Source of the DNA: Setoptus koraiensis
Lineage: Eukaryota > Arthropoda
Length of the DNA stretch: 64,000 nucleotides
Reading direction: 5' to 3'
NCBI GenBank assembly: GCA_048013815.1
Contig: CM106585.1
Location: 4,774,001-4,838,000, forward strand
Positions 9,990-24,900 of the stretch are shown in pieces. The notes under the pieces are model-generated. The model saw only the letters and a list, made by a program, of their open reading frames with translations, did not search any database and was not told the origin of the DNA. Numbering within the stretch: the stretch's first letter is position 1; every line of letters begins with the position of its first letter. A program made the translations under genes and the position numbers.

Positions 9990-12900
9990 ATGTATAGTTT
10001 CAAAGTGAATGTCTCAATCTTAATATCATTGTTGATTACAATTCTGGTTTCAGCGCCATGCAATGCTGGCTCAGAGACTAGCATCGAGTTGGACGTAAAT
10101 GTGCCTGATTATCTAACAACAGAGGGTATAGTTAGATATGCCATTAAGGTAATTAGCCAATCATCGACTCAGCCAAATATCCGCTCAATCAAGCCGTTTC
10201 GTTGACCATGATCGTTTGACCAATTTACATTTCTTATCAAGTCAAGAGAAACAAAAGAAAAGAGTTTCAGGGAAAGTTACGGATACGATTTCAAATCTTA
10301 CCAAGGATTTGTTGAACTCAGTGAACTTTATGAGTCCTATGCAACAATTTATCATTATACAAAATCCGGTAACATAATATACACTGCCGATAAAACGGAT
10401 TGTTTCCAAGCACATGATGTTTATAGCATTGTACCTGAATTAAACTCAGCCTATGAGGCTTTTCTTCCCAGCAATATTAATTTCATTAACTCTGGGCATG
10501 TCATTGGGCCCACTAGATTTCTAGTTGGGATAAAGAATGCGGTTAAAGTTTACGGAAAGGTAGGTAGTTTATCTATACGCGTATTGAACGGTGCCGACCA
10601 GTAAATTGTCCATGTAAAACCACTTTCGATTGATTTGTTCCATCTTACTACAATATAAACAATTTATTACAACAATTGACAGCCAAAATTGAATAGAGAA
10701 GAAGAGCACCGTGGTCTCAAGTGTAAAGTTTATCGCTTAGATCTTGGCCAAACGAAAGATGGAAAAAAAATTCGTTTCGAGGCCTATTTACCTGCCAATA
10801 TCATGGAAGAAACTTCCAAATGGGCAAAAACATCAATTATGGCCTTTTCTCTCTACGTCTCTCATAATCTTGACAACGAAGATGAAACATCTAGGCTCTC
10901 ATTGGACTATTTTACTTTTGTTAAGCCCAAATCGGACTCATGGATGCAAGATTTCACTGTATGGATTTCAGAAACTCTATCTACTAACTAACTACCTATC
11001 TGGTGGCTTGCCCTATTTCGAGAGTTCTAACCTGTTAACACTGTTTTATTTTCGCTGAAGCTCCCGTTAGGAATAGGCTGTAGTGCATATCTGGAGGACA
11101 AGATTGATATTGATTTAGGGGCGCAATCGAAATTTGGTGCAATCTACATGCAATCAACGGATGGCATTGAGGGAAAATCCCACTTTCTAGCTTTTAACTC
11201 TGACAGGAAACTCATTAGGAGAGATGTTGTGGGTATCAGTTCGACCATTTACGATCTCAATCATCATTTGCTATATCACACAGATGACAGAAATATTTAT
11301 ACTGTGACAAACGCCAGGAGAGGCTTGCGTACAACCTTCAAGAAGTGCGCCGTTAGCGATATCAATGAATACAATTTCGTTCCGCAAATCAATCGAACAA
11401 CAACGAAAAGCGTAAACGACTTCTTAGATCTCAAGAGTCTATCTAGAATGGGCGTGGGCTTCGTAAGGGGTTTGTCATGCGAAATATACGAAAAAGCGGT
11501 AACTGAAGCACCGGCAATATTTTTCATGAGGTTGGAAAATGATGCCAAAATCGAGTACATTTATCAGGTTTATCTAATTAAGAGCTTCAATGAACAACCC
11601 GGCATAGGTAATCTTTGGTGGCCAGCTAGGCTTGTTCTGAAGAAAAGAAGCAAAGGTAAAATTTTTGACATTTCTGTAATCGACATATACGATTTTAGTC
11701 CTCTATTGAGTGGTTGGCGGGTGAAATCAAGCGAACTGTTTGATGCCCGTGATTGTTTTGATGATGAACATCATAGGGTCAGAGTGGAGATGGCTGCAAA
11801 AACGAACGGTCCGGGCTCGGCGAATTTGAAGCAACGGAAATATCTTCTAGAAGACGAGGCAGTTGGTCTGATTGCCGACACTTTTTCCGTGCCAAGGCCA
11901 CACATCTCCGGGATGACTTTGGAGGTGGAAAGAAATCATTTGGATTTCAGCGCTTTTGTGGCCGATAGTCCGATAAAAGTCAGTAAGTATTCCTTCTTTT
12001 CAATTGTCGAAAATGTTTCGGCGCAAAATTCACCGTTGGTTCTTCCGGAATCTTGCTAAATTTTATTTTCCATCCATCAGACAAACTTGAATATTTTGGC
12101 AGGGGTTATCTGCCCGCCAGTGTTATTAATAAGATCGACGAGAAGGGAATAGCGGAAAACGATTGCGTACTGTATTCGACTCTTTTTGATGATGTCAGCA
12201 TGGTGCTGAGTTGCCCGGGTGACTCAGAGGGCCCGTTGTGTCGAATTGTCTACTCGTTGGACAAGCCGGCTCTGGATGTAGTCGCGAGTGAAACGGATGA
12301 ACACTCTTGTCAAGCTTACAGGTTTAATACGTTTGATTCCATCCATCACAGTCGATCTATAATAGAACAAATGGAGAGAGACGAGGAAAAGTTAAATGGA
12401 AAGAAATGGCAAATATTTGATGATAAGATAAAAGTTTTTGACGGAACAATTGTTGCTCATGAAATCACACGTCAAAATGATTTACGTCGTATAGATGAAT
12501 CAATGTTTGCAACTGACGATGTAAACGTTAGCCTGGAAAATATCAACTTTGTCGATTGTAATAGAGCATGCCAGCTTGATCTTTCTTGTCAGGCTTATTG
12601 TTTCTGTAGTGGTGATAAGTCTGGCATCGGGTTGTGTTCTTTGACTTCGAAGGGCGTTGTGTACGGGTCTTGGTTATTTGTAAAGAAGGAACAGCAACAA
12701 CAACAAGGCAATCAAACGGATTCCGCCAGTGCTAATTACGATGTGCCGGAAAACAGAGAAAGTGCCCTGGCCAAAGGAACCTACAAATTGATTGGGGCCA
12801 AATCGTGCACAATATATGAAAAGAATCATATTGACATGTATAGTAAAACAAATGACTTTATCTACGTGGAAAAGTCTGTTGTTGCCAGCTATATTGCGAT

Positions 12901-13729
12901 GACTTTGGACGTTTGTGCCAGGGATACCAATTTATTGGAGCACGATGACTCGAGCGAATATCATCCAACATTTGCCTACTGCGGTCACCCTAAGGTTTGT
13001 TTGGCCGATCTGACCAAGATCGTAAGGTCAGAAAAAACAGTCTCAGATTCGACCGATTATGACGGTTTGAGTAGTGATGAGCAGCAAATGTTTGAAAATT
13101 ACGAACGATGTCGCATATACCGAAAAAGGTATCAGTCATACTTTCAGGTGTCAACGAAGATTTTCATTGAATCCTCGGCTAATGTGAAACAGGTGAAAAT
13201 TCAAGACAAATCAGTTGAGGAATGCGCTCATATGTGCTGGCAACAGGACACAAACCAGGATTGCCACTCGTTTGATCATTGTGTCACAAAGTCTGACGAT
13301 GGCAAAATCAACTCGGTTTGCTCTATCAACACAGTGACCAATGATAACGTCAATTCGGAAACTACCTCTAAATCGGGCTGTTTTCATTATGAGAAAGATC
13401 ATTCTTTGCATCAATTGCGACAACGGATTGGCTCAACAACATCTCAAGACGCCGGTCGAACCCATGAAAGAAGCGGATCAAACTTGACTACAGGCTCGTA
13501 TTTGCTCATGTTGCTTCTGTTGATAATTGGAATATTGGTTGGCGATAAAGTTAATCCTATTTTGCTGAGAGTCGCCAGCGGTGTTTACAATGGCTCAGTG
13601 TCCAACCTACGAACGACTGGCAAGAGAATGGTGAACGGTAAAACTATGGAGGAGGCCACTGGCGGAGTTGCCATGAATGTTATAAACCGGAAATATAACG
13701 ATAAATCTCTACTCAGAGATGAGCTATGA
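9990..13729 (+). CDS. Large secreted/type I membrane glycoprotein, LolA-like and PAN-like domains (five exons)
   Basis: Exons 9990-10148, 10242-10559, 10683-10958, 11061-11982 and 12081-13729 join in frame with introns of 93, 123, 102 and 98 bases, giving 1107 residues. Exon 2 has no ATG of its own but reads openly between good splice sites. Residues 1-27 form a signal peptide ending in CNA. The ectodomain contains repeated modules with recurring Cys-x-(V/I)-Y signatures (CKVYRLD, CEIYEKAV, CTIYEKNH, CRIYRKRY). It has two Cys-rich PAN/apple-like patches: about 714-760 (DCNRACQLDLSCQAYCFC) and about 925-990 (EECAHMCWQQ...CHSFDHC). A hydrophobic span at about 1031-1050 is followed by a basic cytoplasmic tail of about 55 residues. 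The repeated ectodomain resembles the poorly studied metazoan LolA-like membrane proteins; that link is from memory and uncertain. Function is unknown. Confidence 0.7.
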
Positions 13730-15977
13730 TGATTTTAACTCTTGCAGTCCAAATACAGTGTAAACAGAGACCCACTCGAGCGGTGTGACTGACCAGATTT
13801 TCGCTCGCTTGGATCGTACAATGTTCATATGTTCTGTATAGTGTGACGTTGTGGTTGGTGTCGGGTGACATCTAGACAACGAACGCAAGAGTTCTTTACA
13901 TAAATAATTAGGCCGATACCCAGTTGTGTGTTGTCTCAAGGCTGACGTAAGAGTGATCTCTATTGGTAACTGTATTGTGTATGGCATTGTGTGGGTTATG
14001 ATATATATATATATATAACATTTATTGGTAACGTTATATATCATACTATTTCGTGCTTCAACGGACTGTTATCTCCCAAACGATTCGTCCATGCGTGATC
14101 GGCTTGATGCAGAGTTAACGAGTTTTTACATTTACACATAAGTTAGTGAAGTGATAAAATAACAATTATCTACATACGGGTGTGTCAAGCGAAATACGAC
14201 TCGGATAGATCGACGCATCCGGTTTATGTTTTCTGGTCCGTGATAGTTGATACATTAGAGTCAATATTTACTAGCACTTCTCCATTGACTCTATGTCATG
14301 GAGTCTATGGTAGTGATGGCGAGAGAACGGGATCATGGGAACGGGAGATTTCTCCCGGGGGGAAATTCTCTCGTGGAACGTCCCATTTCTCCCAGTCTCC
14401 CGTTCTCTCCCCGGGAGCCCCGTGCCTCCCGCTCATCCCAAATATCTCGAATCTGCAAAAAACTTCTCCCGTCTCTCCCAAATTTCTCCCGTTTGGTTAG
14501 CTGATATGATAAGTTGCAATGGATGAAACATTCTATTCTACCTCTACTAGTCACTCTAAATTACTTTTATCTCTTTCAATTAATTTCTAGTTGTTGGTAC
14601 CTCTCTTTTAGTGAGGCTAGAGAAGAGCGTTTGAGATACGGCAAACAAATTGTAACAAAATGTATGTACGTATAACGTGTCTGTGTACGTATGGGTTGCC
14701 ATCGTAGATTTTGTTTAAACCAATTATAAGTTGTATAAGGTACATATTGGACCAATAGGCAATATGGGTAAAAGAGTGTCAAATCAAGCGCTTAATATCA
14801 TTCCCGTCAATGATATGTTACGAAATCAGATTTCCACTCTAACCGGTTTCATAATTTCACTACTACTGAGGAGAGGATGTTCATGAGTCCGTCAAACAGC
14901 ATTGAGAATGAGCACGATATCAACCAAGTAACCGTCAGACAAAATCATTTTTTGTATTTTGACTACATAAAATGTAACTTGGTATACATCACACCAGAGA
15001 ATGTCTAACACCGACATGATTTGGTGAAATGCACCTCTTGTTACCTAGGGTGTAAAATGGGAATGGTGAAAAAAATATAGCGATGCACTCAAAAAACGCA
15101 TACTTCCTATGAAAGGAACTAGAAAAAATCTATTTTCGAGACTGTGCATAGAAATCACGTTAGAAATGCCGAACCTGTCACTAGCAAAGATGATCATAAG
15201 AATCGGATAAAGCAATCAAGGTATTTATCTCGAGTTGAGATTTCCACACTAACCGGTTTGATGGCTCAATCGAGTATTAAATCAAATTATACGGGCGCTG
15301 TTAAAGACATTCGACGAGCAAGCATCACGCAAAATTAACTTTTATGCTGTGCTTGCATGGATTATTCTCATATGCACCAATATTATCGATTGAATTTTGA
15401 ATTTTTTTCGGACACGATCGAATCCGATGAAATGCTCCCCTCGTTACTCAGAAGCCAAAAATGGTTGGAGATTGACAATGATTACGGAGACTGAGGCGTC
15501 TCTTCAGGATAAAGATAGATTTTGTGCTCTATGGTGCGGCATTTTCATTCGGAAATTCAAGGCAGACTTCGCCTTTTGAGGGTGAACTTTTTTTTTAACT
15601 CGTCATGCCCACTCTTTGATTATGTTGTCCATGCTTAGATCTTTGAAGGCAAGAAATCGGGGCGGCTACCTCTCCAATAGCTCGGGCACCTCCGAATGAC
15701 GAACCTATGGCAAGCAGCCGTTTCACTCTGATTATTTGTAATTTGTTGTCGTATTCATCGAAGATTGTCTATAAGTAGATGCATCTTATTTTGAAACTCA
15801 CCACCGGATGAATACGACAAGCTAAATTCAATACTTATACAGTGTGTTAAATATAACGAAAGTGTCTCGAGATTTTCATAGAAAAGCTCTTCAAATAGAG
15901 AATAATTACAAAAGAAAACTCTGAAGAAATAAACAGAACCAACAGTAGAGATATAATTAGCATATCACACGTTGATA
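13730..15977. other. Intergenic region upstream of fatty acid synthase
   Basis: No gene is supported. It holds a TA tract near 14001-14017, a repeat module with a GC-rich hairpin (14228-14410, listed separately), and two copies of a 20-base stretch containing CTAACCGGTTT near 14830 and 15239. Putative promoter elements of the synthase gene are expected just left of 15978 but none is distinctive. Confidence 0.35.
14228..14410 (+). repeat. Dispersed repeat copy A: conserved module plus GC-rich inverted repeat
   Basis: Bases 14228-14317 match 25482-25581 along nearly their whole length (gttttctggtcc, tactagcacttctcc, tagtgat in the same order). The module is followed by purine/pyrimidine-skewed DNA in which GAGAGAACGGGA (14321-14332) pairs with TCCCGTTCTCTC (14398-14409), giving a foldback. 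Copy B has the same layout but a different hairpin sequence. It is probably a non-autonomous mobile repeat; no transposase gene or target duplication was recognised. Confidence 0.65.
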
Positions 15978-18900
15978 ATGCCTGTTTTATCAACGGAGCT
16001 TCAGCAGTGTGGTGAGAGTAACCCGATTTACAATTCATTGGACACCACAGGGAACGCTATTGATGACTTTGAAATGGCGCACTCTGAAAATGGTCCCAGT
16101 TATGGAAAAAATCCGCACTCTCCTGAAACTGTAACGACTACAATGAAATCAGCAAAAAAAGTAGCGGAGGAAATAGTTGATCCTTTTAGCATTCCAGATA
16201 CCGGTATTGTAGTTTCAGGGTTGGCTGGTTATTTCCCTAACGCCGATAATATAGATGAACTGAAACAATCCTTAACCGACAACTGCGATATGTGCACAAA
16301 TCATGATAGCACTCGCTTTCCCGCTGGCTTGTGGGGTTTACCACCGAGGGCTGGTCGCATGAAGAATATATGGCGATTTGATGGAGAATTTTTCGGCCAC
16401 AACGACGGCAAAATTGTTGATCCCCAGATAAGATTGTTATATGAGAGAGTCTACGAATCCATTTTGGACTCAGGTGAGTAATCGTCTCTGATTAATTCTA
16501 AAAATCTCAATCTCAGCAGGTTTGAATGAACTATGATAACTAGTCTAGACTCTCGCATGCAAACTTGAGACACAGCCGAGTACTTCAATCTGCAACGAAT
16601 CTAAGTGTTCGAATCTAACAAACAATTCCAATCCCATATCAGGTGTCAATCCCGCCTCCCTACGAGGGACTAAAACCGGAATTTTTGTGACTTTTTACAC
16701 GAACGAAACCGAGCAGGCAATGCGTGACGATCCCCATTTTGAGGGAGGCGGATACAGCACACAATTTGCAGCTAGACTCGCTAGATACTTCGACTTTAGA
16801 GGCAAAGCCTGTGGATACGATCTAGCCTGCGCCTCTTCTTTCGGAGCCTTTAACCAGGCTGTTTTGAGCTTCCAATACGGCGAAATTGATCAGGCCATTA
16901 TCTGCTCTGTTAATTTAGCGTTGGATCCTAAAAATACCTTAGTATTCGCAAAACTCCAAATGTTATCACCCACTGGTTATACTCGTTTTGGTGACGCTGA
17001 TGTGGATGGATATTGCAAAGCCGAGGCTTGTGTTTCGGCTTTTCTACAACGCAAGCATGTCGCTCTTAGAGTATACAGCACGGTTTTAACTACTAGAATA
17101 AACGCGGACGGTTACAAGAAAGAAGGCATCACCTTCCCAGCGGCCGTTACACAGGCAGCACTTATAAGAGAAACAAAAAAATTAACACCCGGATTACATT
17201 CGAATCACATCGAGGTAATTGAGGCCCACGGAACTGGAACACCCGCCGGTGATCCCATCGAGTGCGAGGCCATATCAAGTGTTTATTGCCCGAAAGATGC
17301 ATCAAACGAAAGAACTATTGGACCGCTATTACTCACTAGTATCAAAACGAATATGGGTCACTCAGAGTCATCAAGTGGTTTGTGTGCATTGGCAAAAGTT
17401 TCTCTCATGCTCGACAATGAAATGATATACAAAAGTTTAAATTTTAACAAGCCAAATCCTAACATCGAATCGCTTGTTGATGGACGCGTGCAGATTGCAA
17501 CAGAGAATCGAAAATTGAATTCCAAGATCATACCAGTATGCAGCTACGGTTTTGGTGGGGCCAACGTGCATGCCATATTGCGTTCAAATCACAGGCCAAT
17601 CGTGGAGCCATTCAAAGACGACGGCACCGTTGATTTTAGTGCGACAAATGAACGTCATCGCTTAGTTCTCATGTTCGGCAGGCACGAACAGGGTTTAGAG
17701 ACATTCTTCAACTCTATCATGTCCGAAGGAGTCAAAGAAAAAGCGTTGACAAGAGATTTTTTTGCCCTGACAGATTCGCTTTGCAGTGGCAAAATTGATA
17801 GATTGATGAGAGCGCGTGGTTTTGTCATACTGGACCTGAAAACCCAAACAGAAATCTATAGATCTATTTGCAAATGTAAGTTGAGTTCGCCGAACAGTAA
17901 TTCCGATCGCAACAAGTTGGATATTGGTCGAGCTGAGCACCATCTGCAAGATAGCACACCGGTAGCTTGCTACTTTGTGTACCCGGGCTTGGGCTCGCAG
18001 TGGCAAGGCATGGGGTTAGGCATGCGAGATTTCAGTCAGTTTTGGTCAACAATTGAAAGATTGCAAGAAATACTGAAGCCATTCGAATACGATCTCATAC
18101 GATCACTGGAAACGGCAAATGGCGCCACCTTCGCAATAATTGATGCGTTTGTTGGAATAACCGCTATTCAGATAGCTTTTACCAACATCTTAAAATCACA
18201 TCTAAACATCTTACCCTCAGGTGGAATCCTTGGTCATTCAGTAGGAGAGTTTGCGTGTGCTTATGCGGATGGAATTTTCGACGAACGTGAAACAATTCTT
18301 TTGGCCTACCATATTGCTTCGACGCTCAAAGACAATGCGCATCTCATTGAAGGTTCAATGGTAGCGATTAGTTTAGGTTTTGACGAAGCGCAAAAAAACA
18401 TAGACAATTACATTGAAGAAAAAAAGAAGCAAAAATCGTCATCAACTGTATGCATTTCGTGCGATAACGGGCCAGAATCTGTCACAGTTTCGGGCACTAA
18501 ACAACACGTCAGAGAGTTTCTGCAATATCTTGGCAAGCATTATAGCGGAAGCATTCAGTGCACCGACTTGAACATTGATTTTGCGCTCCACAATCCCCAT
18601 ATAATGCGTGACGATATCAAAAACAAATTGATAGCAAACTTACGAAAATTGTTGCACCCGGGCACAGACTACAGCAGGAATGAACATAAATGGTTTTCTA
18701 GTGTCTGTCAGGACCATGATTCAGTAATTCTAAAAATGGCGAATGCAGAATACTATGCAACTAATTTGTGCGAAAGAGTCAACTTTAGACAGGCTGTTGA
18801 AAGAATCCAGCATGCAGACCAGGTGGTCATCGAAATTGGGCCCCACGCAATATTTGAGTCAACTGTCAGAACAATCATACCGAGCAATCAGCCATTATCT

Positions 18901-21900
18901 TATGCGAAACTGATGAAAAAGAATGACCAGAATCCCTTACTGAATTTCTTCATCACAATAGGCAAGCTGTTTCAAATAGGCATTAATCCAACATTGAGTT
19001 CATTTTATCCGAAAATCAAATTGCCAGTCAGAAAACAGGTGCCATCTATCAGTTCTTTAATGAAATGGGACCACTCAATTCCGTTCTGTGTTCCAAGATA
19101 TCCTGAGTATTTTTCAGATAAATCAGCAAGATTGATACAAAACATCGATCTTCTAGATGAAAACCAAAAATACCTTTCAGGTCATACACTGGAGGGCCGA
19201 GTACTGAATCCTGCAACTGGATATTTATGCCTTGTGTGGTATGCATTCTCAGGTATCAAACGAGGATTGTATGATATTAGCTACCAAAAAAGGACCGTTA
19301 ATGAAAATTCATATGAACCTATCGAATTCCACGATGTTAGATTGCATAGAGCAGTGATATTGGGAGAAAAAGCAGTGCAACTAAGTATAATAATAGAGCC
19401 AGCGACGGACTATTTCGCGGTAATTGAAGGTGGCCAAGTTGTAGTTGATGGCTTCGTCAAATCTCCGAAAGTCAATCCAAAGGGTCTTTTGTATGATGAT
19501 TTAGCTCATAGTTTGAGCAACGAAAACAATGAACAATCGCTGAGTCATGATGATGTCTACAAACAATTCAGGGTGCACGGATATGACTATGGTGAAACAT
19601 TCCGTTGTATTCAATCGGCTTCGAGCAACGGACGTCATGTCAAGGTCAAATTTAACGGACACCTCGTAGCTCTGACCGACAACATCTTGCAATCAATATT
19701 TTTGTCCATTTGCGCACACGCAACTCAAGGTGCTCTATTTTTGCCAACTGGATTCGATTATATCAGATTCATTCCTGATGTGATATTTTCTAAAATACAC
19801 AAGTCAGGCATGATTGTGGAAGAACTCCTTACTGGGCGAGAGATTGATCATATAGTGACAGAATCATCAAAAGGGGGCACTCTTGAACCGGCCGATAATG
19901 AAAACAATCGATCCAATCAGGAAGAGCGATCAGTAGAATGCATCTTTGATACTTATTGCGATCCAATCCTAAACATTGTCATCACTGATGGGATAGAGAT
20001 GAGAGGAATAAAAGCCATGCCAGTCAATAGAAGAGAGTTGACTGAGCCAACATTGGAGAGTTATAAATTTTTGTTGGACATCGAGGAACCTGTAAAAGAT
20101 CTAGAATTAAGCAAAAATCAATCTAGAGAGCGATATGAACAGATTTGTAACAATATTGTCTCGAGGTTAGCCGATACAAACGGGTTGCTTAAATCTATTA
20201 GTCGCAATGGCATCAAGTATGTAGAGAGCGAAGAGATAGAGCAATATCTCAGCGATCATTTAATTGTTCGTCATGGGGAATTGAACAAAGCAACAACGAC
20301 AGAAAATGGTCAACAACAATCACAACCGGACAATTCTAAAGCAGAGGAGTTGGCCAAGAATTCGCCATTTACGCTCCTGTCATTGCTTGATTCGATGCTG
20401 AGCCATTCATCCAAATCTTCTCTGGAAAAAACCAAGAATGAACCATTGATATCGTTTACGATTCAGTCCATGATTAAACACGAAAAAATTTTCAGTGAAG
20501 ATATGATACTCTCTACTTTTAGCACTGAACGTTTCACCAGACCAATGCTAGAAACAATCGTTCAGAACTGCTGCCAATTTACAAGTGATTTGCGTCTACT
20601 AGAAATCAATAGTGGCAATACAATTTATTATGGACACTTTGAAAAACTCATAAGTAGCATTTCATCACAAACGAAACTCAGCTACACTTTATCTCATCCG
20701 ACTCCAAATGACTTTAAAAATCTGAATGACGATGTCATATTGCACACCCTGAAAGACATCGGCCATGAAAGTGAATCATCTCTTTTGTCATTGATCAATC
20801 GAGATCGCCCCATCGATGCAGTCTGTTTATCCGACACAAGTTGTCATGCGACCACGATCAACGAAGAAGATTCGTATGAGCTGTCTCCGACACTTAGCAA
20901 TTTGGCAAGGGTAATCAGAAAAGATGGATTTCTCTTGGTAATGTTACGATACAAATTGAGCCTCGCAGAAAGATTTATACTGGCATTGAAGCATGTTGCT
21001 AAGACCAACTCCTCCAATCAAACTAGTGTTCCATCAAAAGAATTTGATGATCATATCATCAAGGCAATGCAGCAGGCGCAAAGTTCGTGTGAGGCCAGAA
21101 ATCGGCTATTAGAGATCGAAGCGAGACGATGCAAATTTGAATTGATAGGAAAAAAGATGGACACCACCGGATGTGCGTTATATTTGTATAGAAATGGTTG
21201 TGGGGTTGATTCTAGTTTAGAAGAAAATGATACAAACTCTAAGAAGCAACCAGGAGGTTGTGGTAACAAAGCTTATAAATTGATACATGTTCAGCATGGC
21301 AATTATACTAATTGGCTGAATCAATTGAAGGATGAGTTAAAGCAGGAGGAAACAGACAAAGGAAAAAAGAAGGAATTGGAAACTATATGGCTCTGCGGTG
21401 TCGCCACGAAAAATAACCCATTCAACGGAATCGTGGGATTGATGCAATGTCTCAAAAGAGAGGTGGGTACCCTGGCCAATCTGCGCTGCTTTTTCGACTG
21501 TCATTCGTTCAAGACAAAGTTTGAGAAAGACGTGACGATCGAGACAATACGAAAGAGCGCGAATTTCCAAGTTGCACTGAAAAAAGATCTTTTCTGGAAC
21601 TGTATCAACTCTGATGGACAATGGGGATCATTTATGCACATCACATTGGACGATTATTTCGATACAGACGGCAAGTGTGAGAGTGGGGAATCACAATTGA
21701 TTGAAACCCACAGAGCCTATGCAAATGTGTCAACTCTGGGCGACCTGTCAAGTTTCAAATGGTATCAGACGCCAACGGTATATCCAGTAGATGGCGCAAA
21801 ACAACGATTGGTGAAAGTTAACTATTCGGCTCTCAATTTCAGAGATATTATGCTGGCAACTGGGCGATTGCCGCTGGATGCTTTACCTATTAAATTAGCC

Positions 21901-24900
21901 CTCGACGATTGTTTGTTGGGATTCGAATTTTCCGGAATCGATGTCGAAAGTGGAAAGCGATTGTGTGGTATGATCCCCAGCAGATGTTTAGCCACGGAGA
22001 TTTTATGTCCCGTAAAAACGTCACTATTGCTCGAAATTCCTGACAGCATGAGTCTAAAAGATGCAGCCACTTTACCTGTCACCTACATGACAGTTATCGC
22101 GGCCCTAATCGTTAGAGGCAAGATACAAAAAGGCGAGTCCATATTGATCCACGCCGGCTCCGGTGGCGTTGGTCAGGCAGCAATCACGTTGGCTCTGCAT
22201 CATAAATTGAAAGTATTCACCACAGTTGGTAGCAAAGAGAAACGTCAATTTCTGTTGCGACAATATCCTGACGGACTGAGTGAGGCGCAGATATTTAACT
22301 CGCGTGATTGCTCATTTGAGCAGAAAATCATGGAGGCTACATCAGGTCGGGGTGTTGATCTCGTTCTGAATTCATTGTCGGACGAAAAACTTCAAGCAAG
22401 TGTTAGATGTCTGGCGAAGAATGGTCGATTCTTGGAAATAGGCAAATACGATCAAGCTATGAATGCAAAACTGGAATTGACTAAATTGGATATTAACAAG
22501 ACATTCCATTCTGTTCACTTGGACAAAATATTTGATTCTGATACAGTGACACCCAATTTCATGAGACAATTGAATCAAGGGCTGGCTGTATTTCAAGATG
22601 GACTAAAAAGTGGCTACATCAAGCCGTTGCCGCAACATTGTTTTCCTAAAGAGAAAATTGAGGAGGCATTTAGATTCATGGCAACAGGAAAACACATGGG
22701 GAAAATTCTAGTGGAAATTGAGCCAGAAAAACAACCGAATGCTCATTCTGCCAATTCATCAGTACCAAAGAGAGCCCTACGAGCCATACCTAGATTTGAG
22801 CTTGATCCATCGAAGACATACATCATTACAGGCGGTCTTGGTGGTTTCGGACTAGAACTCATCAAATGGCTTGCATCAGTTGGTGGTCGATATTTTGTTG
22901 TGACATCGCGGTCGGGCGCACGCACTGGATACCAGAAAGTTGTTTTGTCGAGATTGGAGAAAAATAAACAATGCAAACTATTGGTGGTCGATAAAACTAT
23001 GGCAGATGGAACAACACGAGATGGTATCGAGAAATTGTTCAAATTGGCAAAGAAACAAGCGCCAAATGGCGAAATCGGTGGTCTGTTTCACTTGGCCGTC
23101 GTTTTAAAGGACAATCTACTTGAGAACATATCAAGCGAAGATTTCGATCTTGTTTGTAAGCCCAAGGCCGATGCTTGCATATTCTTGGACGAGATATCGC
23201 GAAAAGTTGCACCCGAAATGTCCTTGTTTGTAGCCTTTTCGTCCGTATCTTGTGGCAAGGGCAACGGAGGCCAAGCCAATTACGGTTACGCCAACTCAGT
23301 CATGGAACGTGTTTGCGAGCAACGTCGCCAAGACAATCTACACGGTCTTGCTATTCAATGGGGCGCCATTGGAGACGTCGGGATAGCATTCGAGACCCTC
23401 GGCGGTAATGACATAATTATTGGTGGAACCATTCCACAGAGGATGCCATCGTGTTTTTCTACATTGGCTAAGCTCTTGTGTTCGCCATTTGCGATATGTT
23501 CCAGTCTTGTTTTGCTAGATAAAAAGTCTGGCGGCTCAACTTTTAAAGGAGATCTCGTTGCGGCCGTGTTGCATGTGCTAGGCGTGAAAGACGCCAGCAA
23601 GGTGGATGAGGCAACAACATTAGGTGAACTAGGTTTAGATTCTCTCATGGCCGTCGAGATAAGACAGTATATCGAGCGCGAGTTTGGCCTAACTCTCACG
23701 GCCCAAGAGGTACGATCTCTAACTATTAATAAGATAAGAGAAATTGGCGCGAGTGAAGAAATGGAAAAAACTTCTGGAAACAAGAAAAAAGCGGTTGATG
23801 TGGAGCTTCTTAAGAAAGTTGAAACACTCAAGGAGTCAAACTTCTCATTAGCGCAGGGAACATATGCAGCATTTAATCCACCAATCGAACTGCCGAAATT
23901 AGACTGCTTCAGGCTGAACGATCGACCCATATCATCCACTGCACGGCCAGTATTCGTGTTCACTCATTTGCATACTACTTTTGATATATTGGAAACGATT
24001 TGTAAGAATGTTTCTAGACCATGCGTTGGACTCAACTATACAAACAAGGTGAATAAGCTGAAGTCGCACAGAGAACTAGCTGAATATTATCTTGAATATT
24101 TGGAAAATCTCGATTGGACCACACTGAAGAGTGACCGGAAGATGAGGGATCCCAGCAATGTTCGAGTTGTTGATCTTGTTGGATATTCGTTCGGTGGTGT
24201 GCTGTCGTTTGAACTATTAGTTTTAATTCAAGATCGACGAAGAGAGGGTCGCACGAATTTGGTTCCAGGCCGCTACATACTGCTGGACATGTCGCCTTGG
24301 GTCTTTGAATCGTTCAGTAACCTCTTTGGTTTCTTGTTGATCTCGAAAGTGGATGATTTGCTCCTGGAATACGTGAATCATCACTTAAGAGAATCCAGCA
24401 ATCATGAGGAGGTGTTAAACAAATTATCATCCATTAAGACTGGCCTCGATGATAAATTCAAGGAAGTTTGCAAGATTCTCTCTCGTTCTATGAATATAAC
24501 CGACAAATCAAAGCAGAATGATATTTTAGACGCGATTGAGGGATATTATAGGCGGTATGAAGTCTTGTTGAGCTACAAGCCGAGTAAGACTTACGTTGGT
24601 GATGTAACACTGATAAGGGCACAAGAAGATGTTATCGCTAATATAGATGGAGTCAAAACAGCCGATGACTATTCGCTATCCAAGGTGAGAAAATTATTAT
24701 TTTTTATATCAGGAGCGAGTCTCATCATCTCATAACTTTGAGTGACTTCAGCTATCATACTAACCACAATCGTTGACTTCTTTGTTTACACTATTTCATT
24801 CAGACAATCAATGGAAGGATAGATTTGCACAAGTTTCCTGGAGATCATCAGAGTTTTCTCGCGAATAACGCCGAAGCCATTGTCAACATTATAGATAAGG

